This document shows, one piece after another, positions 15,899 to 23,448 of a stretch of 35,356 bases of DNA. Source of the stretch: Fidelibacterota bacterium UBA7301 (GTDB lineage Bacteria > Fidelibacterota > Marinisomatia > Marinisomatales > TCS55); the NCBI GenBank assembly GCA_002471845.1, contig DKQT01000015.1:1-35356 (forward strand), read 5' to 3'. Below the pieces are notes generated by a model. The model made no database searches. It had not been told where the DNA came from and saw only the letters and a program-made list of their open reading frames with translations. Within the stretch, counting starts at the first letter, position 1, and each line of letters begins with the position of its first letter. The position numbers and the translations under genes were made by a program.

Positions 15899-18800
15899 AT
15901 GAGGAAATTATTTTGGGTGGTCACTTTTTCACTGACTGCCGTTTTCGCTGAAGGCTTGGACGCCGATCTTTTCAAAAACCTGAAATTTCGTTTTATCGGA
16001 CCTGATGGCAATCGCGCCATTGCCGTGGCCGGGGTATCATCGAATCACAATACCTATTATGTGGGCGCTGCTTCAGGTGGACTTTTTCGAACTAAAAATA
16101 ATGGTATCTCCTGGCAGCCCATTTTTGACGACCAAGATGTATCCTCCGTTAGTGCCCTTGCGGTCTCACAAAAAAATCCAAATATTGTCTGGGCCGGCAC
16201 AGGCGAAACCTTTGTCATTCGTCCGGCCCATGCCATTGGTGACGGCATCTATAAATCCAACGACGGCGGGGACAGTTGGACAAACATGGGCCTGGAAAAA
16301 ACCGCCCGGATCGCCCGGATTGTTATTCACCCGGAAAATGACAATATAGTCTACGCGGCGGCCCTGGGCCATACTTACGGCCCCCAGAAAGAACGGGGCA
16401 TCTATCGCACCACCGACAGTGGAAAATCCTGGGAACAAGTTTTATTCGTTGATGAAAACACCGGCGGTATTGATATCGCCATGGATCGCAGCAATCCCGA
16501 TTTTCTTATCGCTGCCATGTGGGAGATTCATATCAACACCTGGGGGCTGAATAGTGGCGGTGAGGCCGGTGGTGTTTTCATTTCTCGTGACGGCGGTGAT
16601 TCATGGAAACGGCAGGACAAGAACGGCCTTCCCGGCGGTAAAGGGAAACCAGTGGGCAAGGTCGCTGTGGCCATCGCCCAGAGCAATCCCGATGTCATGT
16701 ATGCCCTTTGTGAAGAAGCCCACCCCGGTTTGTACCGGACAGACAACGGCGGTAAATCCTGGCGCCTTGTATCTCGAAACCATACCTTAGCCGAACGGGC
16801 CCCTTATTATATGCGGATGGCGGTGGCACCTGATAATCCGGAAAAAATTTATGTATTGAATGTCCAATTCAGCGTGTCAGAAGATGGCGGGAAAACCATC
16901 CAATCCGGCTATCGCGCCGGGGGGGACAATCATGACATCTGGATCGATCCTGAAGATGGGAATCGCATCATGGTGGCCCACGATGGCTGCGCTTCCATCG
17001 CCAATGACGGCAAGACTTTCAAACGCATCGTCCTCCCCATTGCCCAGATGTACCATGCCCATGTGGATGACCAGATTCCTTACAATGTGTACGGCAACAG
17101 GCAGGACGGCTACTCCTACCGCGGACCCAGTAATTCTTTGAGCGGCGGAATTTCCATCGGCCATTGGCGATCGTTTGGGGGCTGCGAATCGGGATTTGGC
17201 ATTCCTGACCCTAACGATAATAATATAGTTTGGTCCGGCTGCTACGACGGTGGATTGGAAGTTTACAATGTGCGCACCGGCCATGCCCGGAATGTCCGTG
17301 TATGGCCGGAGGCCGCCTACGGCGTACCGCCGAAAGACCTGAAATACCGCTGGCACTGGACCTTTCCCATCCACATTTCGGAGCATAAAAAACATGCGGT
17401 CTATGTGGGGAGCCAATACGTCCACCGCTCCACGGACCTTGGCCAAAGCTGGGAGGTCATTTCCCCGGACCTGACGCTCAATTTAAAAAGCCACCAACAA
17501 AGTTCCGGCGGCATTGCCATTGATAACCTCATGACATTTGACGGCTCCGTTCTCTTTGCTATTACCGAATCGCCACTAAAGCAGGGACTAATATGGGCGG
17601 GTTCTAACGACGGTCAGGTTCACCTCACCAGTAACGGTGGACGCAGTTGGGAGAATCTTACAAAAAATATTGATATGCCGCCCTGGGGCACCATATCCAA
17701 TATTGAGCCCTCCCGATATAACAAGGGTAGGGCTTACATCAGTTTGGACTTTCACCAAATGGGCGACTTCGACCCCTATATTTATAAGACAGAAGATTAT
17801 GGCAAATCCTGGAAACGGATCTCCGGTGACATTCCCAAATCCTATTCCAGTTTTGTTCATGTGGTACGGGAAGACCATCAAACCCCCGGTGTACTCTATG
17901 CCGGTACGGACAATGGCGTTTATGTTTCCGTGGATGACGGCGCCCATTGGACTCGCATCAAAAACAACCTGCCCCCGGCGCCGGTGTACTGGATCAGCCT
18001 CCAGGCACGGTTTGATGACATGGTCATTGGCACCTACGGCCGTGGATTTTATATCTTAGACGACATCAGCCCTTTCAGGGAAATGGCGGCGGCCAATCAA
18101 AGGGAAGTTCAGTTTTTACCTATGCAGGATGCTTACCGCTTTCAAACCAAGCAAAGTATGAAAAGTGACGGCGCCAGCCTGATCCGTGGCCGAAATCCCG
18201 CCTATGGTGCCAACCTGGATTTCTTCCTGCCGGATACCAATGCAAAATCAATTTCTATCTCGATTCAAGATATGAATGGGAATGAAATCCGCAAGATCAA
18301 ACCACGGCAGACATCCACAGGAATGAACCGCATTATGTGGGATCTCCGATACGAACGGACGAAAACGGCGAAGCTTCGTGTGAATCCCCGTGGTGTGGAT
18401 TGGGTGACTTATAATAAAGATGGGTGGCGCCCCCTCCGTACTTGGGATATTGATGTGAACAGCGGAAAGCTGGGACCCAAGACTGTTCCGGGAAAATATA
18501 AAGCAGTTTTGGATGTTGACGGCCAATCATTCACACGAACATTTACCGTTCTGAAAGATCCCAACACCGCCGGCACCAGGAAGGATATTCAGTCTCAATT
18601 TGAATTCCTCATTACCCTCCGGGAAACCATCGATAAAAATGTGGACCTTATTAACAAGATCGAAGAACTACGTTATTCACTCCAGAATGATTACACGACG
18701 AGAGATGAAGAAAAAGCGGCCCGGGATATGGATGATCGGCTTTACCAGATTGAGCGCCATTTATTTGACATAAAACTCACCGGCGCCCGTGAGGATGCAT

Positions 18801-18991
18801 TTCGGAACCCCAATAAAATCTATGGCCGGTTGGCCGCTTTGGGGAGTGACTTGACCCGCTATGGGGCAGATTTCCGTCCGACCAATCAACAGGTGGAAGT
18901 GTATGAAGTTTTATCTGATCGGCTTGAAAAACAACAGACCGCTTTTGAATTATTAATGGAAGATGATTTCTGGAAGGCGGAGATAAAATAG
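15899..18991 (+). CDS. Secreted Asp-box beta-propeller protein (VPS10/sortilin-like, glycosidase-type fold)
   Basis: This exported protein of 1030 residues begins with a signal peptide (about 1-18). It has at least eight Asp-box/BNR turns of the form S/T-x-D/N-x-G-x-S/T-W: KSNDGGDSWTNM, RTTDSGKSWEQV, ISRDGGDSWKRQ, RTDNGGKSWRLV, RSTDLGQSWEVI, LTSNGGRSWENL, KTEDYGKSWKRI and VSVDDGAHWTRI. These build one or two propellers over about residues 40-720. A C-terminal part (about 770-1030) has an Ig-like stretch and then a helical, charged segment. The overall plan matches large proteins often named glycosyl hydrolase or sortilin-like, common in marine FCB bacteria, whose activity is mostly untested. 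No catalytic residues can be assigned. No C-terminal type IX sorting motif is visible. It stands alone on its strand. Confidence 0.88.
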   Translation: MRKLFWVVTFSLTAVFAEGLDADLFKNLKFRFIGPDGNRAIAVAGVSSNHNTYYVGAASGGLFRTKNNGISWQPIFDDQDVSSVSALAVSQKNPNIVWAGTGETFVIRPAHAIGDGIYKSNDGGDSWTNMGLEKTARIARIVIHPENDNIVYAAALGHTYGPQKERGIYRTTDSGKSWEQVLFVDENTGGIDIAMDRSNPDFLIAAMWEIHINTWGLNSGGEAGGVFISRDGGDSWKRQDKNGLPGGKGKPVGKVAVAIAQSNPDVMYALCEEAHPGLYRTDNGGKSWRLVSRNHTLAERAPYYMRMAVAPDNPEKIYVLNVQFSVSEDGGKTIQSGYRAGGDNHDIWIDPEDGNRIMVAHDGCASIANDGKTFKRIVLPIAQMYHAHVDDQIPYNVYGNRQDGYSYRGPSNSLSGGISIGHWRSFGGCESGFGIPDPNDNNIVWSGCYDGGLEVYNVRTGHARNVRVWPEAAYGVPPKDLKYRWHWTFPIHISEHKKHAVYVGSQYVHRSTDLGQSWEVISPDLTLNLKSHQQSSGGIAIDNLMTFDGSVLFAITESPLKQGLIWAGSNDGQVHLTSNGGRSWENLTKNIDMPPWGTISNIEPSRYNKGRAYISLDFHQMGDFDPYIYKTEDYGKSWKRISGDIPKSYSSFVHVVREDHQTPGVLYAGTDNGVYVSVDDGAHWTRIKNNLPPAPVYWISLQARFDDMVIGTYGRGFYILDDISPFREMAAANQREVQFLPMQDAYRFQTKQSMKSDGASLIRGRNPAYGANLDFFLPDTNAKSISISIQDMNGNEIRKIKPRQTSTGMNRIMWDLRYERTKTAKLRVNPRGVDWVTYNKDGWRPLRTWDIDVNSGKLGPKTVPGKYKAVLDVDGQSFTRTFTVLKDPNTAGTRKDIQSQFEFLITLRETIDKNVDLINKIEELRYSLQNDYTTRDEEKAARDMDDRLYQIERHLFDIKLTGAREDAFRNPNKIYGRLAALGSDLTRYGADFRPTNQQVEVYEVLSDRLEKQQTAFELLMEDDFWKAEIK

Positions 18992-19018
18992 TAGAGACAC
19001 ATAGTCATGTGTCTCTAC
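18991..19018. repeat. Perfect hairpin GTAGAGACACAT-N4-ATGTGTCTCTAC
   Basis: The 12-base arms are exact reverse complements with a four-base loop, and the left arm starts on the last base of the propeller stop codon. There is no T-run. It sits between convergent genes, where it may act as a bidirectional 3'-end hairpin. GTAGAGAC...GTCTCTAC hairpins are familiar as dispersed repeats in several bacterial phyla, so this may be one copy of such a family. Confidence 0.85.
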
Positions 19019-19032
19019 ATTAATAAAATAAT

Positions 19033-19353
19033 TTATTTCCGGACGATCTTCACCGCCGTACCATAGACCAGTAATTCCGCTGTGCCCTGCAAGATCATGG
19101 AGGTCTGAAAGCGCACCCCCACCACAGCGTCAGCACCCATTTCTTCGGCCCGGTCCTTCATCCGCATGAGAGCCTGTTCACGGGATTCTGCCATCATGCC
19201 TGTATATTCTTTCACTTCACCGCCTAAAATCGTTCGAAACCCCGCCATAATATCCTTTCCGACATGGCGGGCACGAATCGTATTCCCGATCACCGTACCT
19301 AAATGTTCTGTAATCACATAACCAGCAACATTTTCTGTGGTTGCTATAATCAT
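19033..19353 (-). CDS. YbjQ/UPF0145 family protein
   Basis: The 106-residue product matches the YbjQ (DUF74) family: ITEHLGTVIGNTIRARHVGKDIMAGFRTILGGEVKEYTGMM, then the helix MRMKDRAEEMGADAVVGVRF and the closing strand AELLVYGTAVKI. The family forms small ring-shaped oligomers and is sometimes labelled heavy-metal-binding domain; the cellular role is not established. The ATG overlaps the stop of the upstream small membrane protein by four bases, so the two are coupled. Confidence 0.92.
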   Translation of the reverse strand: MIIATTENVAGYVITEHLGTVIGNTIRARHVGKDIMAGFRTILGGEVKEYTGMMAESREQALMRMKDRAEEMGADAVVGVRFQTSMILQGTAELLVYGTAVKIVRK

Positions 19354-19568
19354 TTGTCTATCCCCCGGAATGGTTCATCCTTGGCGTCATCCCTGTTTTC
19401 CTTTATGAATTTAAGAGCCAATACAATACCCCCGCCCACCAGTAGGATGGTCCCCAGACCCAGAAGAAAATCACTCATAATAAAACTGATGATCGCATTA
19501 ATGAATTTCAGTGCCAGGATAACACCACCGGCAATAATGAGATAAACGCCGATTTGTTTTGCTTCCAT
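19350..19568 (-). CDS. Small two-helix membrane protein
   Basis: The product has two hydrophobic helices (IGVYLIIAGGVILALKFINAI and FLLGLGTILLVGGGIVLALKFI) that resemble each other, each ending in the sequence ALKFI, followed by a charged tail. I start it at the ATG at 19566-19568 (72 residues), because GGGAGAG lies at the right distance upstream. The ATG at 19580 would put that sequence inside the gene. The repeated GG...LALKFI segments suggest internal duplication. No family recognised. It is coupled to ybjQ by a four-base overlap. Confidence 0.7.
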   Translation of the reverse strand: MEAKQIGVYLIIAGGVILALKFINAIISFIMSDFLLGLGTILLVGGGIVLALKFIKENRDDAKDEPFRGIDK

Positions 19569-19673
19569 AATCTCTCCCAATTCAATGATTTCGATTGTTA
19601 AATATTACTGACAGAAAATTGTTCTAAAAAGAGAATCCTTTTCCCTGGAAAAGAGGATTAAATTCCCTATACC

Positions 19674-20336
19674 ATGGCTGAAACAGATTTTTCCATTCGA
19701 TCCTTCAAGGGCGGGTATGATGACAACCTGACCTACCTTGTCACCTGCATGCGCACGGGAAACCAGTTCCTGGTGGATGCTGCTGTGCCCCTGAAACAAA
19801 TCAATCCTTTTGTGAGCAAAAAAGGATTGATTGCCCTGTTTATCACTCACACCCACGGGGATCATACCGCCTATCTAGATGAATATGTGGATGCCTTCCC
19901 CAACCTGGTGACGATGATTTACCGGAAGTCGGAAGATAAAGTTAAATCCACCTTGAAACGGCCGGTGAAGCATAGGGACATTGTTACGGTGGGACAGCTG
20001 AGCCTAGAGGTATTCCACACACCGGGGCACTACCCCGATTCAGTCTGTTATTTACTGGATGATATTTTGTTCACGGGAGACACCCTTTTCGTAGGCCGCA
20101 CAGGAAGGACAATCAGTCAGGGAAGCGATACATGTCAGCTTTATCATTCCGTATATGATACAATTTTGGATTTGCCGAAACATACGATTATTTATCCCGG
20201 CCACGATTACGGCCCTAAAATGACTATATCCATTGATGAAAATATTTCCATCAGTCCCCTGCTCCAGGCGGATGATGAGGACGATTTCGTTCAGCGCATG
20301 GCAGACTATGAGGCCACACGCACTTTTGGATCTTAA
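19674..20336 (+). CDS. Metallo-beta-lactamase-fold hydrolase (glyoxalase II-like)
   Basis: The 220-residue cytoplasmic protein has the full dinuclear metal set of the fold: THTHGDH (His59, His61, Asp63, His64), His119 in TPGHYPDS, Asp136 in LFTGDTLFVGRTGR and His177 in IYPGHDYG. The TGDTLF-GRTGR and YPGHDYG stretches are characteristic of glyoxalase II, persulfide dioxygenase (ETHE1) and related thioester hydrolases. It lacks the C-terminal glutathione-binding domain of classical GloB and is nearer in length to the short thiol-dependent group. Exact substrate unknown. It is followed 15 bases later by a small secreted-protein gene. Confidence 0.9.
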   Translation: MAETDFSIRSFKGGYDDNLTYLVTCMRTGNQFLVDAAVPLKQINPFVSKKGLIALFITHTHGDHTAYLDEYVDAFPNLVTMIYRKSEDKVKSTLKRPVKHRDIVTVGQLSLEVFHTPGHYPDSVCYLLDDILFTGDTLFVGRTGRTISQGSDTCQLYHSVYDTILDLPKHTIIYPGHDYGPKMTISIDENISISPLLQADDEDDFVQRMADYEATRTFGS

Positions 20337-20351
20337 CCCACGGAGGTAAAC

Positions 20352-20666
20352 ATGAAACGATATATAACAGGCCTGATCACCGGTGTTCTTTTTTCCGCGA
20401 TCATAATCACCTTGGTCGGCGCCACACAAGCCCAGGATGACAGCTTGGCCACCATCATGGATGATTTGGATACTTATGTCCAGGATCAGCTGGGCAAGGA
20501 TAAGGCCGCCGGCCGTTTTCAGCTTCAGTCCTTTCAAATTGAACGGACCCATTGGCATTACATGCTGGACACCGCTACGGGAGAACTCTATCGTCTGGAA
20601 CCCAGCCGCACCCCCGGCAATGCTAAATGGGTACTAACAGCCGAAGCCAATTTTACCAATCAATGA
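20352..20666 (+). CDS. Small exported protein of unknown function
   Basis: The 104-residue product starts with a signal peptide or anchor (ITGLITGVLFSAIIITLVGATQAQ, likely cleaved after AQA at about 27), then an acidic helix (SLATIMDDLDTYVQDQLGKDKAAG), then a strand-rich end with HWHYMLDTATGELYRLEP. The last part looks like a short beta-sheet domain ending AEANFTNQ. A strong Shine-Dalgarno (GGAGG) precedes the ATG, and the gene lies 15 bases after the metallo-hydrolase gene. No family recognised. Confidence 0.75.
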   Translation: MKRYITGLITGVLFSAIIITLVGATQAQDDSLATIMDDLDTYVQDQLGKDKAAGRFQLQSFQIERTHWHYMLDTATGELYRLEPSRTPGNAKWVLTAEANFTNQ

Positions 20667-20667
20667 T

Positions 20668-20731
20668 GCGTTCACTTTTGAAATATCATCTGGGAGAATG
20701 GGGAAGTACTTATTTTTCAAAGTGAACAGAA
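20668..20731. repeat. Inverted repeat GTTCACTTT ... AAAGTGAAC
   Basis: GTTCACTTTTGAAA near 20671-20684 pairs with the TTTTTCAAAGTGAAC sequence ending near 20727. The nine terminal bases are perfect, with one bulge after them. It lies directly before the IS200/IS605-like hairpin and may be part of the same remnant. Confidence 0.5.
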
Positions 20732-20740
20732 AGTTTATTT

Positions 20741-20763
20741 ACCCCGTCCTTTAGGGCAGGGAT
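20741..20763. mobile_element. Probable end remnant of an IS200/IS605-family element
   Basis: CCCCGTCC-TTTA-GGGCAGGG (20742-20761) forms an imperfect hairpin of the kind that closes IS200/IS605 and tnpB-bearing elements, in which a GCCC/GGGC hairpin with a TTTA/TTCA loop sits at the subterminal end. No transposase or TnpB frame is present within the window, so this can only be a scar or an isolated end. The call rests on resemblance only. Confidence 0.4.
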
Positions 20764-20815
20764 TTAAGCAACAACAAACCTGATTGGAATTTTAACCCCC
20801 TTCAAGAGAATAACA

Positions 20816-21088
20816 TTGCTAAAACGATATATTAAAAAGTGGATTTTGGCAATCCTGCTATTGGCATTCAATGGCTCCTGCGATAAGGATTCAAAATGCA
20901 ATAATTGCGGTGATTTATTAGGTGGTTTCATCATTATGAAAGTGACCGCCAGCGACTTGGTAAAATATGAAGGACTGGCTAATTTAAAAGGTGTGGATGT
21001 AGGTGTCTGCATCAGGGCTTTTATCCTGGAAGAAGAACTAAGTGTAAATTCGGTGACTGTTGTGGATGACTGCTGTTGTGAATTCTAA
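20816..21088 (+). CDS. Small Cys-rich lipoprotein of unknown function
   Basis: The frame starts at a TTG (20816) and encodes 90 residues. A basic start and a hydrophobic stretch lead to a lipobox-like LAFNGSC (Cys22), then CNNCG, a single mid-chain Cys (GVCIRAF) and a terminal CCCEF. The paired Cys motifs could bind metal or form disulfides outside the cytoplasm. I know no family. Its stop lies inside the start of the esterase gene, a sign of coupling. The TTG start and lack of clear Shine-Dalgarno lower confidence. Confidence 0.55.
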   Translation: MLKRYIKKWILAILLLAFNGSCDKDSKCNNCGDLLGGFIIMKVTASDLVKYEGLANLKGVDVGVCIRAFILEEELSVNSVTVVDDCCCEF

Positions 21089-21740
21089 ATTAATCACCCG
21101 GACATATTGTCCGGCGGAGAAACCGGAGAAAGCTATTATCGGCCTCCATGGCTGGACAGGGAATGAACATGTTTTTGAGCCCGTGGCAAAAATGATGAAA
21201 GTTGAAAATGCAAAATGGTACTTTCCCCGGGCACCTTACAAAGCGGATACGGGAAAAGGCTATACCTGGTTCAGCGGCAATGACGAAAAGGGTTGGGAGA
21301 TAGAAAAAACATGGGCGGGCATGCAGCAGCTTCTTAACCATGTTATAGCTGAAGGGTTTTCGGCGGAAAATATATTTCTTATTGGATTTTCCCAAGGTGC
21401 CGGCCTGGCCATGGAAATTGCCCTGCGCCTCCCCCATGCCATTGGCGGTATTATTCCCATCGCCGGTTTCATTAAGTTCATGGACATCCTGGAAAAAGAA
21501 GCAACTGAAGAGAGTAAAGGTACACCGATTCTTCTCCTCCATGGCAATAGGGATAAGGTGATTCCCCTGCAGGCCAGTAAAAAAGCTTATAATTTTTTAA
21601 AAACGCGCGGAAATCAGGTCCATTTTGAATCCTATGATGTAGGCCATAAAATTCCCCTGCGCACCGCGTCAATGATCCGGGGGTTTATTTCAGATTCGTT
21701 TACCTTTTTTGAAGTAAATCCGTCGGAATTTGTTGAATGA
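21066..21740 (+). CDS. Phospholipase/carboxylesterase-type alpha/beta hydrolase
   Basis: The fold and triad of the small carboxylesterase (YpfH/ApsH-like) group are visible: strand and oxyanion AIIGLHGWTGNEHVF, nucleophile elbow GFSQGAG, acid in LHGNRDKVIP and His in YDVGHKIP (Ser109, Asp163 and His194 in this 224-residue form). The segment YFPRAPYKADTGKGYTWF also matches the group, which hydrolyses short acyl esters. The ATG at 21066 is preferred; a TTG at 21060 is in frame. The first residues overlap the Cys-rich lipoprotein gene, and the stop overlaps the ATG of a 53-codon frame. Confidence 0.88.
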   Translation: MTAVVNSKLITRTYCPAEKPEKAIIGLHGWTGNEHVFEPVAKMMKVENAKWYFPRAPYKADTGKGYTWFSGNDEKGWEIEKTWAGMQQLLNHVIAEGFSAENIFLIGFSQGAGLAMEIALRLPHAIGGIIPIAGFIKFMDILEKEATEESKGTPILLLHGNRDKVIPLQASKKAYNFLKTRGNQVHFESYDVGHKIPLRTASMIRGFISDSFTFFEVNPSEFVE

Positions 21741-21898
21741 TAACAGGAAGAAAAGTCATGCAAAAGAATTTAGGGTTTAAAACCGGTGGCTATCACAGTT
21801 TTACATTGATACCAAAAGGATGGTCCTCGGGAACCTATATTGTTCAAGTTGAAGCACTGGGATCCGTTTTGAATCAACGGATCACCTACCTCAAATAA
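21737..21898 (+). pseudogene. Orphan fragment of a type IX secretion C-terminal sorting domain
   Basis: An ATG overlapping the esterase stop (ATGA) opens a 53-codon frame. It reads GRKVMQKNLGFKTGGYHSF, then WSSGTYIVQVEALG, and ends QRITYLK. This is the pattern of the second half of type A sorting domains (G-K-V...L..G.H.F......L.SGTY.V.V...G....QKI.LLK). The first half (YPNPFNP...) and any passenger are absent, and a TGA lies in frame just upstream, so it is not fused to the esterase. Most likely the tail of a deleted secreted-protein gene. A short coupled peptide is possible but unlikely. Confidence 0.62.
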
Positions 21899-21901
21899 AA
21901 A

Positions 21902-22102
21902 TTATCCCGGCCGTACATTTACGGCCTTATCACCTTTCATATCAAAATCCACATCAAAGGCTACCCTTTGGCCTGCCCGTAAACCAAATTTTTTCAGCTT
22001 TGGCCCTAGTCCATACACATGGACAAAATAATCCTCCCCGTCATCGCTGGCGATAAAGCCGAATCCTTTCACGCTATCATATTCTTTTACCGTGCCTGTC
22101 AT
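21902..22102 (-). CDS. Cold-shock-domain protein (CspA-like)
   Basis: The 66-residue single cold-shock domain has the RNP1-type KGFGFI motif (residues 12-17) and a DYFVH RNP2-type motif, here EDYFVHVYGL where the classical form is DVFVHxSAI. The Ser/Ala of the canonical VHFSAI is replaced by VYGLG, and one usual aromatic is missing, so nucleic-acid binding may be altered. The gene starts one base after the DMT permease stop, as the last gene of the long run on this strand. Cold-shock proteins act as RNA chaperones. Confidence 0.88.
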   Translation of the reverse strand: MTGTVKEYDSVKGFGFIASDDGEDYFVHVYGLGPKLKKFGLRAGQRVAFDVDFDMKGDKAVNVRPG

Positions 22103-22103
22103 C

Positions 22104-22940
22104 TCAATATTCCCTTAATCTTTGTTTAATAAATGCCCTGCCCAATGATCCAATTATGACCAATGCACCACCCGCAACAGCCCACTCTCCCATAGCTTCT
22201 CCCACAAACAGAAATACCCATACAGGATTAAGCACCGGTTCGATCATACTCACTAATATCGCATCTATGGCCGGTACATGATTCAGGGCAATCGTATATA
22301 GTATATAGGGAATTCCCAACTGCACAACCCCTAGACCCAGGATAATCAACCAGTCAGAGACCTGGGATTCCGCAACCGCATCAAATACGAATGTGGCGCA
22401 AAGTACAGCCGTAATTAAATTGCCGAACAATACAATTTCAAATGCCGAGGATTCCTTTTCTTTTCTTACAATAACAGTCACCAATGCCAGGCAGACGCCG
22501 GCGCCTAAGGCCATGATGTTTCCCCAAAAGCCGTAAAAGGTCAGTTCATCCATGAAAAATAATCCCAACCCTATAAATATGATTCCCATTGCCAGCCAGT
22601 CGAATTTGGTTACCCTTTCATGCAATATATAGAAACCAAAAATTACCACGTAGATCGGCGCTGTAAATTCCAGGAAAATTGCATTGGCGGCGGTGGTCAG
22701 TTTTATGGAAGTCACATAAAGTAAAACCATGCCGCAATAAGCCAGCACACCAGTGACGGTGTATTTATTCCACACAAACCTGGGGCGGCGGATATAAATC
22801 AAGAAAACAATGGCCGCTATTAAACTCCGTGAGCCTGTTATCGCCAGGGGATGCATATCTAACCATTTGATGAAAACACCCCCCAAACTCCACAGCAAAG
22901 CAGCAATGATTAACAAGATATGGGCTGTAGATGATTTCAA
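22104..22940 (-). CDS. EamA/DMT-superfamily permease
   Basis: The 278-residue protein has ten predicted helices in two EamA halves: ALLWSLGGVFIKWL in the first, IPYILYTIALNHVPAIDAILVSMIEPVLNPVWVFLFVGE in the second. Such permeases export metabolites; no substrate can be read. The start is TTG at 22938-22940, the only in-frame option that keeps the first helix. It lies 20 bases downstream of the hot-dog protein gene. The sequence differs clearly from the EamA protein at 8518-9438, so they are not recent duplicates. Confidence 0.87.
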   Translation of the reverse strand: MKSSTAHILLIIAALLWSLGGVFIKWLDMHPLAITGSRSLIAAIVFLIYIRRPRFVWNKYTVTGVLAYCGMVLLYVTSIKLTTAANAIFLEFTAPIYVVIFGFYILHERVTKFDWLAMGIIFIGLGLFFMDELTFYGFWGNIMALGAGVCLALVTVIVRKEKESSAFEIVLFGNLITAVLCATFVFDAVAESQVSDWLIILGLGVVQLGIPYILYTIALNHVPAIDAILVSMIEPVLNPVWVFLFVGEAMGEWAVAGGALVIIGSLGRAFIKQRLREY

Positions 22941-22960
22941 AAAAACTTAAGGAAGAAAAA

Positions 22961-23446
22961 TTATTTTTTTTCTTTCATGGATAGGGTAATGGTGAATTCC
23001 GCCACCGGTTCATCTCCAAATTTATCCGGAACAGTGGCCAAGACCGATACTGGCAAGTTGACCCTTTCTCCCGTGGCAATCGTTTCCGACACAGCAGCAG
23101 CAATTGCCTTACTCTCTCTGCAGATAAAATGAACATCCCCTTCCGCACGCTTCAGGAAGTCCGCCTTTAGATCTTTAAAAATAAGAATGACCTTGCGCTT
23201 GGATTCACGGATTTTCAGCATGGCCGTAAAACCGGTTACCATATCCACCCCCACCACCATAGCACCGATATACATGGATTTCACATGGTTACGGGTGCGC
23301 CGGTCCAGAGGCATAAAAAGTTCAACACCTTCTTCTGTAACATCAAATATCTTTGGACGGCAATAATAAATTAGCCTGACTTGAGTCCAAGAAAAATACC
23401 ACAAGAAAAGGTTATACTTAGATTGTTCTGCTCTTGTTAAAGCCAT
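22961..23446 (-). CDS. Hot-dog fold protein, DUF4442/thioesterase-like
   Basis: The 161-residue protein resembles the DUF4442 group: a helix with NLFLWYFSWTQVRLIYYCRPKI, then LDRRTRNHVKSMYIGAMVVGVDMVTGFTAM with the central hot-dog helix, a strand-rich half, and IATGERVNLPVSVLATVPDKFGDEPVAEFTITLSMK. Members are thought to be acyl-CoA thioesterase relatives; catalytic residues are not clear. It follows the cupin gene by two bases. Confidence 0.82.
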   Translation of the reverse strand: MALTRAEQSKYNLFLWYFSWTQVRLIYYCRPKIFDVTEEGVELFMPLDRRTRNHVKSMYIGAMVVGVDMVTGFTAMLKIRESKRKVILIFKDLKADFLKRAEGDVHFICRESKAIAAAVSETIATGERVNLPVSVLATVPDKFGDEPVAEFTITLSMKEKK

Positions 23447-23448
23447 AA

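Noticed and set aside
16877..17446. Long reverse-strand frame (189 codons) inside the propeller gene
   Set aside because: It lies wholly antisense to clear Asp-box repeats, and its product has no recognisable features. It is a shadow of the GC-biased coding strand.
19634..19659. Imperfect hairpin AATCCTTTTCC/GGAAAAGAGGATT upstream of the metallo-hydrolase
   Set aside because: The stem has a bulge and sits in the short leader without T-run or known riboswitch features. It is too weak to call regulatory.
20052..20558. Reverse-strand frame of 168 codons across the metallo-hydrolase and the small exported protein
   Set aside because: It spans two convincing plus-strand genes with their own Shine-Dalgarno and motifs, so it is a shadow.
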